Source of the DNA: CAYSNP01 sp964432485
GTDB lineage: Bacteria > Bacillota > Clostridia > Christensenellales > DTU072
DNA length: 64,000 nt
Assembly (NCBI GenBank): GCA_964432485.1
Contig: CAYSNP010000002.1
Span: forward strand, 1 to 64,000
Reading direction: 5' to 3'
Position 1 is the first letter of the stretch; each line of letters opens with the position of its first letter. The translations under genes were made by a program, and so were the position numbers. The notes below the pieces were generated by a model. That model saw nothing but the letters and a program-made list of their open reading frames with translations. It ran no database searches and was not told where the DNA came from. Below are positions 9,401-17,340 of this stretch, piece by piece.

Positions 9401-10024
9401 TGCTTGATAAGGCAGCGGGGTTGCGCTAAGCTCTGACTCCGTGTAAAAAGCTAAGGCTTGCTCATTTGTTATATCGGGATAACCTAAAGAGGAATATATA
9501 ATACTCAAGTCTTTTCTGCTTACATTAGGGACATCTATCCTGCTTCCGTCCGCTAAAAAGCGGTATGCTTCGCCATTATAAATATCATGGTTGCCAAAAA
9601 CAGTAAAGATTTGAAAGTTAGGCTTGTTGTAATCCGCTCTAATGCGATTTTGCAAATCCCGCAAGGCATTGGCTACATCTATATGAGACTCCCGCTCCCC
9701 ATCGTAAGTGTTATCTCCGGAAACTATCACATAATCGGGCGCTTGCTCATAAATTAAGCCTAACACATGCTCAAAAGCTGCGCTAGGCTCTACAATCTTG
9801 AACCCTTTTTGCAGGATATGCTTGTAATCATTTTCATATGCGGTGCTGCAGTATCTTAAAGGGTAATAGTGCAAATCGCTGATATGTATTATATGCAGCT
9901 CGTCTTGCTTAACATAATCAGCGGCAAATGCCGTCTTGGAATTGAAAGACAATATCCCTATTGATACAATTAAAACAACTAAAATGGCAAAAACAGCGTA
10001 CTTTTTAGCAATAGCTCGTGACAT
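6449..10024 (-). CDS. Giant membrane-anchored protein with two calcineurin-like phosphoesterase domains
   Basis: I start at the ATG 9 bp after GGAGGA, giving 1191 residues and a signal peptide ending near AFA. Domain 1 (~residues 40-400) has the metallophosphoesterase motifs ISDLHYYP, VSGDNTYDG, FGNHDIYN, LFHHSALPH and FTGHFHANN. A long helical linker follows (~410-720). A fibronectin-III/purple-acid-phosphatase-like module (ATYYYRIGS) precedes domain 2 (~residues 840-1110), with MGDSVDSS, TGNHEVAT, IMHKGPYTRGS and LQGHDHTYTES. A membrane helix and an RKIRR-type basic tail at the C-terminus anchor it. It probably acts outside the cell on phosphate esters; the substrate is unknown. The protein at 34526 is a single-domain relative of domain 2. 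Two active, non-identical catalytic domains in one chain are unusual. Confidence 0.9.
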   Translation of the reverse strand: MSRAIAKKYAVFAILVVLIVSIGILSFNSKTAFAADYVKQDELHIIHISDLHYYPLRYCSTAYENDYKHILQKGFKIVEPSAAFEHVLGLIYEQAPDYVIVSGDNTYDGERESHIDVANALRDLQNRIRADYNKPNFQIFTVFGNHDIYNGEAYRFLADGSRIDVPNVSRKDLSIIYSSLGYPDITNEQALAFYTESELSATPLPYQANESAFVNSTTAPNLSMAWQYIENGLQEQADYNVGELSYIALNDNDYFFLGADVVLSNAEEGHVLGGRLFDSIVDFIDTHSQVVADKTGIALFHHSALPHFSEQYNYLTGFILDNYLQATDFLADMGIKYVFTGHFHANNVMGHTSFNLNRILDIQTASLFSSGGGYRSAYIERGSKGDIQTQKFRVKGYVIREIDFSYIINAGYLPMQHLIAMGEAQFFNNGICLDMSAYSEAKQFNNIVDAYTLEYLEMDGILGLLEGIKDKIPSILSGINPLLDKIVVNLIGQIEEIGLADYEYKGDYPAYQNGQNKLFAYLKDLVDKVVNIQAASDGTTLYEFFVACFTMHLNSNDAATFEDLPANIQEGLENMRNGQPIEELMGLLINNEDSLFSVLSKVLTSEVDLTQGLTSAELGALKAITTLLGNPDPSKLDLGMLIEKASIIFGLNLDMGGLTIADFIEGAIKSYITESLYTGLGNIVADILQSFALDAFQEGNYEELTLITFAQGDEFTFTGAPLPCNASIENGKLPSMLAINFGANPQTDKNFVYFTDPRVEEAQIAYYPYDGKPFDIEKATIVSGETQIYAMGRPLIDIGLIAITKTTIEKARHTINLEGLSPNATYYYRIGSVEKGFLSPAYTFKTAPSDNSAFEALIIADLQGYTAAEYTQVNHILNNIDSVFKFGYDFVLDMGDSVDSSNNIKQYEYYLDIPQAIWGNTTLVCATGNHEVATFEATKDYVPSSSAVVKNAYNYMVAHHNFSYPAQNTSTGVYYSFDYSGVHFTVLDTNDIVKNKLGQAQYDWLINDLESTDKVHKVVIMHKGPYTRGSHSFNADVKGLREQLTPIFPKYGVALVLQGHDHTYTESYYLDAEGNPVSLAATGRKKLGGEGTLYINVGTLGNKFYEYMDNPNVPIAYGKGLQNPTFGILYYDGVDLYYQGYEYDLATDTIKELNPYTAISNILVAAAIVVTVLAVGVFVTVREIKIRRAGK

Positions 10025-10058
10025 TTTCGGGTGTTCCTCCTTAATAAAACTTAAATCA

Positions 10059-10087
10059 ATATTAACACAATAAGGTATAAAAATCAA
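10059..10087 (-). promoter_or_regulatory. Promoter of the double phosphoesterase gene
   Basis: Minus strand TTGATT (10087-10082), 17-bp spacer, TAATAT (10064-10059), 35 bp before the start codon and followed by GGAGGA. It allows this gene to be transcribed apart from the Fic gene upstream. Confidence 0.5.
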
Positions 10088-10117
10088 GCTTGCTTTTTTA
10101 AGAATTGCTTTAGACCG

Positions 10118-11044
10118 CTACTTTTTATAATACCTTTGATTGCCGCTGGTAGGCCTGCTGGGAAGGGTCATTGCCACTAGTCCTGCTTGCATTGCAGGGT
10201 GCAAGTAATTGTCAAAAAAGGCTGCTTTTGACTTTAAGCCCAACAGTACCATTAATTCATTGGCGCTCATTGGATGCTCTTGGATTGCAAACATTAGCCT
10301 CCTTACCCTGTCGCTGGTGTTAAGCAAATGATTGTCTATATCGGTTGCAAGCTGTTCAACCGCATTTAATATAGCTTGTAGCATAAACATAATAAAGGGA
10401 TTAAGGCTGCCTTCGGCACCTGCTAAATCTATAATTTTGCAATATTCTGCTTTTTGATTTAGCAAAATGCTTTCTATGGGTATAAAAGCAAGAATCGGAC
10501 GCCAAGCAGCTAAAACTGCGGCAGCCCAAAGCCTAGCTATCTTGCCGCTTTCTTTTGCAGGCAACTGCATATATTTTAGACGGTAATGAAAAATACTTGA
10601 TTTGATAAGCGGGTGCGCACCGCTGTCTTTCCCCCATAAAAGCAGTTGAGTAACGCTATCGAACATATTGGTTGCAAGTGCTTGTTCATATTGTTTATTG
10701 GATAAGCCTGTTATCTTTTTGTATGATTTCAAAAAGTCGGCCATATTATCCCAAGCTAAAGCAGGCAGCTCCTTATATGCCTTATAGGCATTCTTAACTT
10801 CTCTTATTTCTTTAGCCGCTCCCAATACATGCTCCCCATTGCCTATAGCAAAAACTTGCTCATAGGACAAGCAGTTGCCCTCAAGCGCCAATGTAGAATA
10901 TATAGCTTGAGCAAGGCTTGCTTCCTTTAGCTTTGGCAATTTCTCCAATATCTTTTTATCAGCAATTCTACCAAGTCTTTCTGCTAGCTCAACAGCAAGG
11001 GCAAGCATTTCTTCTGTTAAATTAAAAGGGGGCACGCAATCCAT
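10118..11044 (-). CDS. Fic-fold protein with degenerate active site
   Basis: A 308-residue protein that follows the Fic family in length and layout. The (S/T)xxxE(G/N) inhibitory motif is present at residues 51-57 (TLALEGN), followed by LSYEQV and KEIREVKNAYKAY. The segment before the active site (HPLIKSSIFHYRLKY) and after it (ARLWAAAVLAAWRPILAFIPIESIL) match Fic proteins well. The catalytic loop between them, normally HPFxDGNGR, reads QLPAKESGK at residues 160-168: His, Asn and Arg are all replaced. AMP transfer is therefore unlikely. A winged-helix-like C-terminus follows. It lies 12 bp after the lipoprotein gene at 11057 and may be co-transcribed with it. Possible roles are a regulatory pseudo-enzyme or a decaying gene; the intact reading frame favours the first. 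Confidence 0.75.
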   Translation of the reverse strand: MDCVPPFNLTEEMLALAVELAERLGRIADKKILEKLPKLKEASLAQAIYSTLALEGNCLSYEQVFAIGNGEHVLGAAKEIREVKNAYKAYKELPALAWDNMADFLKSYKKITGLSNKQYEQALATNMFDSVTQLLLWGKDSGAHPLIKSSIFHYRLKYMQLPAKESGKIARLWAAAVLAAWRPILAFIPIESILLNQKAEYCKIIDLAGAEGSLNPFIMFMLQAILNAVEQLATDIDNHLLNTSDRVRRLMFAIQEHPMSANELMVLLGLKSKAAFFDNYLHPAMQAGLVAMTLPSRPTSGNQRYYKK

Positions 11045-11056
11045 TTTTCACCTATT

Positions 11057-12208
11057 TTAATGCTCAATAGTAATATGAAACATTATATCGTCTATTCTTT
11101 CATAGATAGTCTTGTAATCAGTTTGCTTTGAGCTATAACAATAAGCAAAGTATAACTCCGCCGAATTTGCAGTAGGAAGGAATTGGTATTGCACTTCGGG
11201 TAGTACGGATGTTGAAAAAACATAGTTATCCGCATTGTATATTCTAAAATCACCTTGCCCATCAAATCTTATAAAAGCCGCCACGCAGCTATCTACTTGA
11301 ATACGCCCTCTGCGATGCACAAGAATATTTTCGCTTTCGCCATTGGTAAAAAAGAACTTTGCTTTTACTTCTTCGATAAAAAGAGGAAGTTCCGGGCGTT
11401 GCCATACAGGCAGTGTTACATAATAATCTAAGTGAGTGCCTAGCTTCATTCCGTAATCAATCTCTATATGGTCAAAATTGTTTATTATTGGGACACTAAG
11501 CACAGTATTTATAGTTTGGGTAAAATGTTTTGTATAGCAGTCGCAAAGAAAACTTGTAATATAATCCCCGTCTTTTGCACGGTTTGGAGCGGTAAAGGTA
11601 TGCTCCCTTGCTCCTTTTTCTCCTTTGGTCCAATAGCTGACAAATAGCATAGGGGTATCCTGCGGCAAAAGCGCTCCGTCACTATACACCTCTGCGCATA
11701 GCTTGTATTGCTCCCCCGCTACAATCTCCTCAATTTCGTTATTATCTAAATCTTTAATACAAGTCACAACTTGGTCAGGGATACCGCAACTTCTAACATT
11801 TACCTCAAATTCTGTAGAGATACAGCCCGACACCCTAACAATTATTTTATACTTACCGGGGCGCGCAAACATATAGCCGGAGTATTCTGTTCCCATAGGA
11901 TGCTTTTCAATAGCCTTAATATACTCCTCGACATAATAAATGTAAAAGACAGGGTTAGTCTTGGGCTTTATTGTAAAGGCAACCTTATTAAAATCTATAC
12001 TGTCAAAGAGAATAAATCCTTCCTCATCAGGTGCGTCAGGATTATGGTAATCCTTATTGTAATTGAGCTTGCTTATATCGATAATCGGCAATTCTTGCAC
12101 CGGTGGCTCTTCCTCCTCAGGCGACTCTGCTTCTCCGAAGAGATTACAAGCAAATAGCGTTGTTACACATAGCAATAAAGTGCATATAAAGAATATTCTC
12201 TTGCTCAT
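11057..12208 (-). CDS. Lipoprotein of unknown function
   Basis: I start at the ATG after GGGAGGACTG, giving 383 residues; a TTG eight codons upstream overlaps the ribosome binding site. A lipoprotein signal ends in LFAC, followed by an acidic linker (EAESPEEEEPPVQE). The remainder is mostly beta-strand-like, with repeated short segments such as YEYPGKYKIIVRVSGC-like and TEFEVNVRSC, suggesting Ig-like folds. No catalytic motif or known family is recognised. The lipobox-plus-NLFG start (ACNLFG) is shared with the heptad-repeat lipoprotein at 1098. It is probably displayed on the outer face of the membrane. The Fic-fold gene follows 12 bp downstream. Confidence 0.75.
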   Translation of the reverse strand: MSKRIFFICTLLLCVTTLFACNLFGEAESPEEEEPPVQELPIIDISKLNYNKDYHNPDAPDEEGFILFDSIDFNKVAFTIKPKTNPVFYIYYVEEYIKAIEKHPMGTEYSGYMFARPGKYKIIVRVSGCISTEFEVNVRSCGIPDQVVTCIKDLDNNEIEEIVAGEQYKLCAEVYSDGALLPQDTPMLFVSYWTKGEKGAREHTFTAPNRAKDGDYITSFLCDCYTKHFTQTINTVLSVPIINNFDHIEIDYGMKLGTHLDYYVTLPVWQRPELPLFIEEVKAKFFFTNGESENILVHRRGRIQVDSCVAAFIRFDGQGDFRIYNADNYVFSTSVLPEVQYQFLPTANSAELYFAYCYSSKQTDYKTIYERIDDIMFHITIEH

Positions 12209-12236
12209 CAGTCCTCCCAACTCCTGCCCCAACCAT

Positions 12237-12265
12237 ATTGTAACACCTTATATGCTAAATTTCAA
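12237..12265 (-). promoter_or_regulatory. Promoter of the lipoprotein-Fic unit
   Basis: Minus strand TTGAAA (12265-12260), 17-bp spacer, TACAAT (12242-12237), about 29 bp before the lipoprotein start. Confidence 0.55.
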
Positions 12266-12279
12266 CTCTAGAAGATTCT

Positions 12280-12343
12280 CAAATTAATTCAAGTTGGTGT
12301 ACTAAATAAATCAAGTTTGGTGAGTTTTTGACTGTTTTATGCC
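12280..12343. repeat. 64-bp interspersed repeat, copy 2
   Basis: Partner of the copy at 3063-3126, same orientation, with seven mismatches. It lies 36 bp beyond the stop codon of the minus-strand ABC exporter gene and just upstream of the promoter of the next gene. Both copies share the position 3' of a minus-strand gene, so it may be part of a 3' untranslated region or a small mobile element. Confidence 0.85.
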
Positions 12344-12379
12344 ATTTTACTTAACTCAAATATCCCTTTCTAACCTTAC

Positions 12380-14236
12380 CTATGAAGCGCTTTCAAATTG
12401 ACTGTTGTATAATTCAGCGTAAAAACCGCCTTTTTCTAGAAGTTCATTATGATTTCCATTTTCAACAATTTCACCATCTTTCATTACCAAAATTATGTCT
12501 GCATTCTTAATGGTGGATAATCTATGAGCTATAACAAATGATGTTCTGCCTTGGGTTAGCTTATCCATAGCTTCTTGTATTAAAACCTCTGTGCGCGTAT
12601 CAACCGAGCTTGTTGCTTCATCTAAAATAAGTAGCGGAGCATTTTGTATCATAGCACGAGCTATTGTTAAGAGTTGTTTTTGTCCTTCCGATAGACTGGC
12701 CTTATCGCCTAAAATTGTATTATATCCTTCTGGTAAAGTGCGAATAAAGTGGTGTAATCCTACTGCTTTACATGCTGTTTTTATCTGTTCATCCGTCACG
12801 CCTTCTTTGCTATATACGATATTTTCTTTAATTGTTCCTTCAAAAAGCCAAGTATCTTGAAGCACCATGCTAAATTGTTCGTGAATATTTTCCCGCGTGA
12901 CCTCATTAATTGGCACGCCATCTATTAATATTTTACCATCATCAATTTCATAAAACCGCATAAGCAAATTTACCATAGTGGTTTTGCCTGCTCCAGTAGG
13001 CCCAACTATAGCAACTTTTTGGCCGGGATTAATGGTAGCTGAAAAATCGTTTATAATAGTTTTTTCTTTATTATATCCAAAGCGCACATTGCGAAACTCT
13101 ACGCTACCTTTTATATTTGATAGTTGCTTAACTTTTTCACTTTCATTGACCAGCTCATCTTCTTCAAAAAAATCAAAAACTCGCTCGCTTGCTGCTGCTG
13201 TACTTTGCAATCCTTGCGCTGCTTGAGCTATCTGAGAGAGCGGCTGTGTGAACAATCGCACATATAACATAAAGGCAATAATAACTTCAAAACCAATTGT
13301 CCCATTCATTGTAAGCACAGCCCCTACAACACAAACGGCTACATAGCCAAGATTTCCTATAAAACCCATAATGGGCATCATAAGCCCGGACATGAATTGA
13401 GACTTCCATCCACTTGAAAACAATCGATTGTTTATTTTTTCAAAAGTATTTTGTGCATTTTTGTTCCCATTATAAACTTTTACAACATTGTGATTTGTAT
13501 AGATTTCCTCTATATGTCCATTTACATCGCCTAGACTATTCTGTTGCGACACAAAATACTTTTGAGACTTTGCCATAATTGTCATCATAAATATAAATCC
13601 AACAACACTTGCTCCAATTGCTGTTAATGCCATAATCCAATTAGTAGCAAACATCATCAGCAACGAGCCTACAAACATAGTAATAGCTGTCACTAAAGAA
13701 CCAATGCTCTGATTAAGTGTCTGCCCTATGGTATCCACATCATTTGTCACTCGAGATAAAACATCTCCATAACTAGTGTTGTCGAAATATTTAAATGGTA
13801 GCTTATTAATTTTTTCTGATATTCCCGTACGCAATTTCTTAGAAACTCTTGCGGTAACAGTTGCCATAATAAAGTTTTGGGCATAGCTTAATATTGCTGA
13901 GGATACATATATAACAACTAGTGTTATTCCTATGTTTGTTACAACATTAAGATTCATTCCACCCTTAAATACATTCCCTACTTCTTTCATTATACTTGAA
14001 ATTTTATCCGGGCCTATAACTTGAAGCACAGTGCCCACAGCTGCAAAAATGAGAGCTACGATAATGGCTAGTAGATAACTTTTAGAATATTTAATTAGTT
14101 TTATCCAAGCAACCTTAAAGTTTTTAGCTTTTTCTACAGGTCTCCCCATGCTTCGTGGCCCTCCACCACCGCCAGGTCCTCGAGGTGTTGGTCTGTTCTC
14201 TAGCCGTTCATTGCTTTTTTCTACATATTTACTCAT
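12380..14236 (-). CDS. ABC exporter half, ATPase fused to membrane domain
   Basis: A 618-residue type IV ABC exporter half-transporter. After a Gly/Pro-rich N-terminal tail (RGPGGGGGPRSMGRP) there are six membrane segments (~residues 50-350), then an ATPase domain with Walker A GPTGAGKTT, Q-loop LQDTW, signature LSEGQKQ, Walker B LLILDEATSSVD and H-loop IAHRLS. The signature LSEGQ (not LSGGQ) and the partner gene directly upstream, overlapping by 4 bases (ATGA), identify a heterodimeric exporter of the LmrCD/BmrCD type. Such pairs export drugs or peptides. It is under the shared operator described at 16031. Confidence 0.92.
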   Translation of the reverse strand: MSKYVEKSNERLENRPTPRGPGGGGGPRSMGRPVEKAKNFKVAWIKLIKYSKSYLLAIIVALIFAAVGTVLQVIGPDKISSIMKEVGNVFKGGMNLNVVTNIGITLVVIYVSSAILSYAQNFIMATVTARVSKKLRTGISEKINKLPFKYFDNTSYGDVLSRVTNDVDTIGQTLNQSIGSLVTAITMFVGSLLMMFATNWIMALTAIGASVVGFIFMMTIMAKSQKYFVSQQNSLGDVNGHIEEIYTNHNVVKVYNGNKNAQNTFEKINNRLFSSGWKSQFMSGLMMPIMGFIGNLGYVAVCVVGAVLTMNGTIGFEVIIAFMLYVRLFTQPLSQIAQAAQGLQSTAAASERVFDFFEEDELVNESEKVKQLSNIKGSVEFRNVRFGYNKEKTIINDFSATINPGQKVAIVGPTGAGKTTMVNLLMRFYEIDDGKILIDGVPINEVTRENIHEQFSMVLQDTWLFEGTIKENIVYSKEGVTDEQIKTACKAVGLHHFIRTLPEGYNTILGDKASLSEGQKQLLTIARAMIQNAPLLILDEATSSVDTRTEVLIQEAMDKLTQGRTSFVIAHRLSTIKNADIILVMKDGEIVENGNHNELLEKGGFYAELYNSQFESAS

Positions 14237-15993
14237 GATGCTAGTTCCTCCTCACTAAGTTGCGAATGAGCTATCTCTCTATATATCTCGCATGATGTTA
14301 ATAACTCTTGATGAGTGCCTTTCCCAACCATTTTTCCTTCATCTAAAACGATTATTTGGTCAGCATTCATAATCGTCCCTATACGCTGAGCAACAATAAG
14401 GCTAGTCACACCTGCAGTTTTCTTTTTTAGCACCGTTCTCAATTTCCTATCAGTTTTATAGTCTAGGGCTGAAAAAGAATCGTCAAATATATATATTTCG
14501 GGTTTTCTATACACCGCACGAGCAATTGCTAGTCGCTGTTTTTGTCCGCCAGATATATTAGCTCCACTTTGTGAAATATCGGCATTGTATCCTCCATCCA
14601 TTTGCTCTACAAAGTTTGAGCCTTGTGCTATTTGCACAGCTTTCTCTACTTCTTTCTCGCCACTTTCAACACGGCCATTGTCACCATATGCCACATTAAA
14701 ATTTACAGAACCCTTAAACAGCACCGCTTTTTGAGGCACATATCCTATCTTATTATAAAGAGATTCTAGCTTATAATCTTTTACATTTATACCGTTTATC
14801 AAAACTTCGCCTTCTGTTGCATCAAAAAAGCGTGGAACTAAGTTAATTAAGGTTGATTTACCGCTCCCTGTTGAACCGATAAATGCAACAGTCTCACCTT
14901 GATTTGCCGTAAAACTAATATCTTTTAATACATATTCTGCAGCATTTGGGTACTTAAAGCTAACATTATTAAATTTAACTTGCCCTACTACTCCAGGCAT
15001 ACCCTCGCTAAGCATTCCATCCTTTATGCTAGGCTCTGTGTCTAGTACTTCATTGATACGCTTTGCTGAAACATTTGCACGAGGCAATATCATAAATATC
15101 ATTATCAGCATCATAAAAGCCATAACAACCTGCATTGCATATGCTGAGAATACAACCATATTGGAATAAATCGGCAACTTGTCCATAACATCAGCGGCAT
15201 TAATAAGATAAGCGCCTATCCAATAAACTGCAAGCGTGAGTCCGCTCATAAGCGTTGACATTACAGGCATCATAAAAGCCATTGCCCTACTAGTAAATAG
15301 ATTTGTTTTAGTCAACTCACTGTTTGCTCTTTCAAATTTTTGCTCTTGATAATTTTCTGCATTATAAGCACGAACAACTCGAAGTCCAACAAGATTTTCA
15401 CGGGTTACACGATTAAGATTATCTGTTAATATTTGCATTTTCTTGAATTTAGGCATAACAAAAATAAGTATAAGTGTAAATAATAATAGCATTATTAAAA
15501 CTGCTACGCCTGTAGCAAGCGACCATTCCAAACCTTTTCCTGCAATTTTTGTAACAGCCCAAATAGCCAAAATTGGTGCTTTTATCACTACTTGCAGACC
15601 CATAGTAACTAACATTTGAATTTGTGTTATATCATTGGTAGAGCGAGTGATTAAACTTGATGTAGAAAACTTATTAATCTCTCCCATTGAAAACGATCCC
15701 ACTTTATTAAACAAAGTGCTACGCAATCGCCGAGAGAAAGCTGCAGCAATTCGTGCGGCAAGAAAGCCAACAACTATTGCACACGCAAGGCTTCCTAATG
15801 CACATAATAGCATATAGCCACCGGCTAACCAAACGTCCCTCATAGCACTGCCTGGTGTTTGTACAAGTATAGTTATTTCTTGCATGTAATCTGGCATTTT
15901 AAGGTCTAGCCAAACTTGTGCTACAATGAATAATACACTTATACTAGCTAATAGCCATTCTATGGGCTTGAGATGTCGAAGTATTTTAAGCAT
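14233..15993 (-). CDS. ABC exporter half, partner subunit
   Basis: A 586-residue half-transporter: six membrane segments (~residues 10-320) and an ATPase domain with Walker A GSTGSGKST, signature ISGGQKQR and Walker B IYIFDDSFSALD. The catalytic glutamate after Walker B is Asp (DDS instead of DEA), and the H-loop position reads AQRIG instead of AHR. This is the degenerate-site subunit expected in a heterodimeric exporter, whose partner at 12380 carries the canonical residues. Start ATG follows GAGAGGGTTTATA. First gene of the two-gene unit behind operator A. Confidence 0.92.
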   Translation of the reverse strand: MLKILRHLKPIEWLLASISVLFIVAQVWLDLKMPDYMQEITILVQTPGSAMRDVWLAGGYMLLCALGSLACAIVVGFLAARIAAAFSRRLRSTLFNKVGSFSMGEINKFSTSSLITRSTNDITQIQMLVTMGLQVVIKAPILAIWAVTKIAGKGLEWSLATGVAVLIMLLLFTLILIFVMPKFKKMQILTDNLNRVTRENLVGLRVVRAYNAENYQEQKFERANSELTKTNLFTSRAMAFMMPVMSTLMSGLTLAVYWIGAYLINAADVMDKLPIYSNMVVFSAYAMQVVMAFMMLIMIFMILPRANVSAKRINEVLDTEPSIKDGMLSEGMPGVVGQVKFNNVSFKYPNAAEYVLKDISFTANQGETVAFIGSTGSGKSTLINLVPRFFDATEGEVLINGINVKDYKLESLYNKIGYVPQKAVLFKGSVNFNVAYGDNGRVESGEKEVEKAVQIAQGSNFVEQMDGGYNADISQSGANISGGQKQRLAIARAVYRKPEIYIFDDSFSALDYKTDRKLRTVLKKKTAGVTSLIVAQRIGTIMNADQIIVLDEGKMVGKGTHQELLTSCEIYREIAHSQLSEEELAS

Positions 15994-16030
15994 TATAAAC
16001 CCTCTCTTCTAACATTTTTATTTATCTTTA

Positions 16031-16063
16031 ATTATATTAAATAAATGTTAAAAAAATTTTAAA
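16031..16063 (-). promoter_or_regulatory. Operator A with -10 box, upstream of the heterodimeric ABC exporter
   Basis: On the minus strand the direct repeat TTTAAAA (16063-16057) and TTTAACA (16052-16046), 11 bp apart, stands 9 bp upstream of TATAAT (16036-16031). No good -35 box is present at the usual place; the repeat occupies it. The identical layout occurs at 23213-23245 upstream of the operon that encodes the OmpR-type regulator. An 11-bp direct repeat over the -35 position is typical of activation by OmpR/PhoB-type regulators. The remaining bases of the 279-bp gap (to 16272) show no convincing gene. Confidence 0.7.
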
Positions 16064-16272
16064 TACCATCTTAATATAAGTAAGAATGCCCGTAGAGTTA
16101 ATTCACTTACGCAAATTCTCGCTATTTCCAACATTTCTCGCCATGCCGAAAAGAACGCATATGCATAAAACATTGCTGTTGGGTCTTGATTTGGTGGTAC
16201 CCTATTAAACGGAACAAACAAAACGACCACAAGGTTAGCATAGGTGTAAGTTTGATTTGTTTTGTTGTCTAT

Positions 16273-17340
16273 TTATAATTGTACTGAAAATACTGAGCCT
16301 TTATCTTTTGTGCTTTCGAACTTAATATCGCCGCCGATTTTTGATAAAATCTTTTGAATTACTACAAGCCCCAAACCGCTTCCTTGGGTATTTCTTGAAG
16401 AGTCTTCTATAAAAAAGAGCTCGAATATTTTTGCTTTATTTTCTTCACTTATGCCTATTCCGTTATCTGTTATTTCGAATAATATACCTTTCTTATTTTC
16501 TGTTAAGATAATCTTGATTGTGCCGTTTTGTCGACTGAATTTTATAGCATTGCTAATTAAATTCTGCCAAATTTGATATACTAGCTGTTCATTATTTTTA
16601 ATAGTAATTTCTTTAAGATGCAAGTCAAGCGTTATCCCTTTTTCCTGCCATTTAATTTGCAGCAGCCTTAAAATATCCCGTATTTGTTCAGCAATATTAA
16701 ATGTATCGTCCTTTCTTATTATTGTTGTACTGTCCAGCAAGGAAAGCTGCAAAATACTTTTGCTCAAAAGAGCCAATCTATCGCTTTGCTTAATAATAAC
16801 ATCAGCATAATCAGCTAAAGCGGTTTTATCCGGCATATCATTTCCCGCCTCTTGTTGCATTAGTTCGCCATATGCCCTTATTACGCTTATAGGCGTCTTA
16901 AATTCATGGGAGACATTTCTTGTAAACTCTTTGCCTAAATACTCATTTATTTTTAGCTCTGCACTCATTAGGTTAAAACTATGTGTTAAGTCAGACAGCT
17001 CATCCTTGCCTTTTGATTTTATGCTAATATCAAAGTTGCCTGCTGCAACTTCTGTTGTTGCTTTCTCCAAACTGCGTATCCTGGCTACTATCGTTTTATT
17101 AAGTACATGTGCAAAAATAATTATAATGCCTAACCCAAAGAAGGGCAAAAAAACATGCAAAACAAACTTTAGCCATAGCTCCATTGACTCCTTATCTTTT
17201 GGAGATTCGAACCCTGCACTTCTTGCAATTGAAAAAACAATAAAAATCAAAAACCACAATGTAAACAAAATGCCAATCAGCATTAAAATTATTTTTATTG
17301 ATAATCTAGAAAAGCGTATTTTCTTATTATTTGTTTTCAT
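16273..17340 (-). CDS. Sensor histidine kinase with short extracellular loop
   Basis: A 355-residue kinase: two membrane helices (~16-38 and 58-82) separated by only ~20 residues, a HAMP domain (~83-135), a HisKA domain with the phospho-acceptor His145 in NVSHEFKTP, and a HATPase domain (NLISNAIKFS, ITDNGIGIS, GSGLGL). The very short outside loop means that it cannot bind a ligand there in the usual way; kinases of this build usually sense through the membrane or through a partner ABC transporter. It overlaps its response regulator gene by 4 bases, and two ABC ATPase-permease genes precede the pair. Confidence 0.93.
   Translation of the reverse strand: MKTNNKKIRFSRLSIKIILMLIGILFTLWFLIFIVFSIARSAGFESPKDKESMELWLKFVLHVFLPFFGLGIIIIFAHVLNKTIVARIRSLEKATTEVAAGNFDISIKSKGKDELSDLTHSFNLMSAELKINEYLGKEFTRNVSHEFKTPISVIRAYGELMQQEAGNDMPDKTALADYADVIIKQSDRLALLSKSILQLSLLDSTTIIRKDDTFNIAEQIRDILRLLQIKWQEKGITLDLHLKEITIKNNEQLVYQIWQNLISNAIKFSRQNGTIKIILTENKKGILFEITDNGIGISEENKAKIFELFFIEDSSRNTQGSGLGLVVIQKILSKIGGDIKFESTKDKGSVFSVQL

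Noticed and set aside
16048..16230. 60-codon minus-strand open frame upstream of the ABC exporter
   Set aside because: It overlaps the operator and lacks a ribosome binding site; it does not resemble any protein I know, though a gene remnant cannot be excluded.
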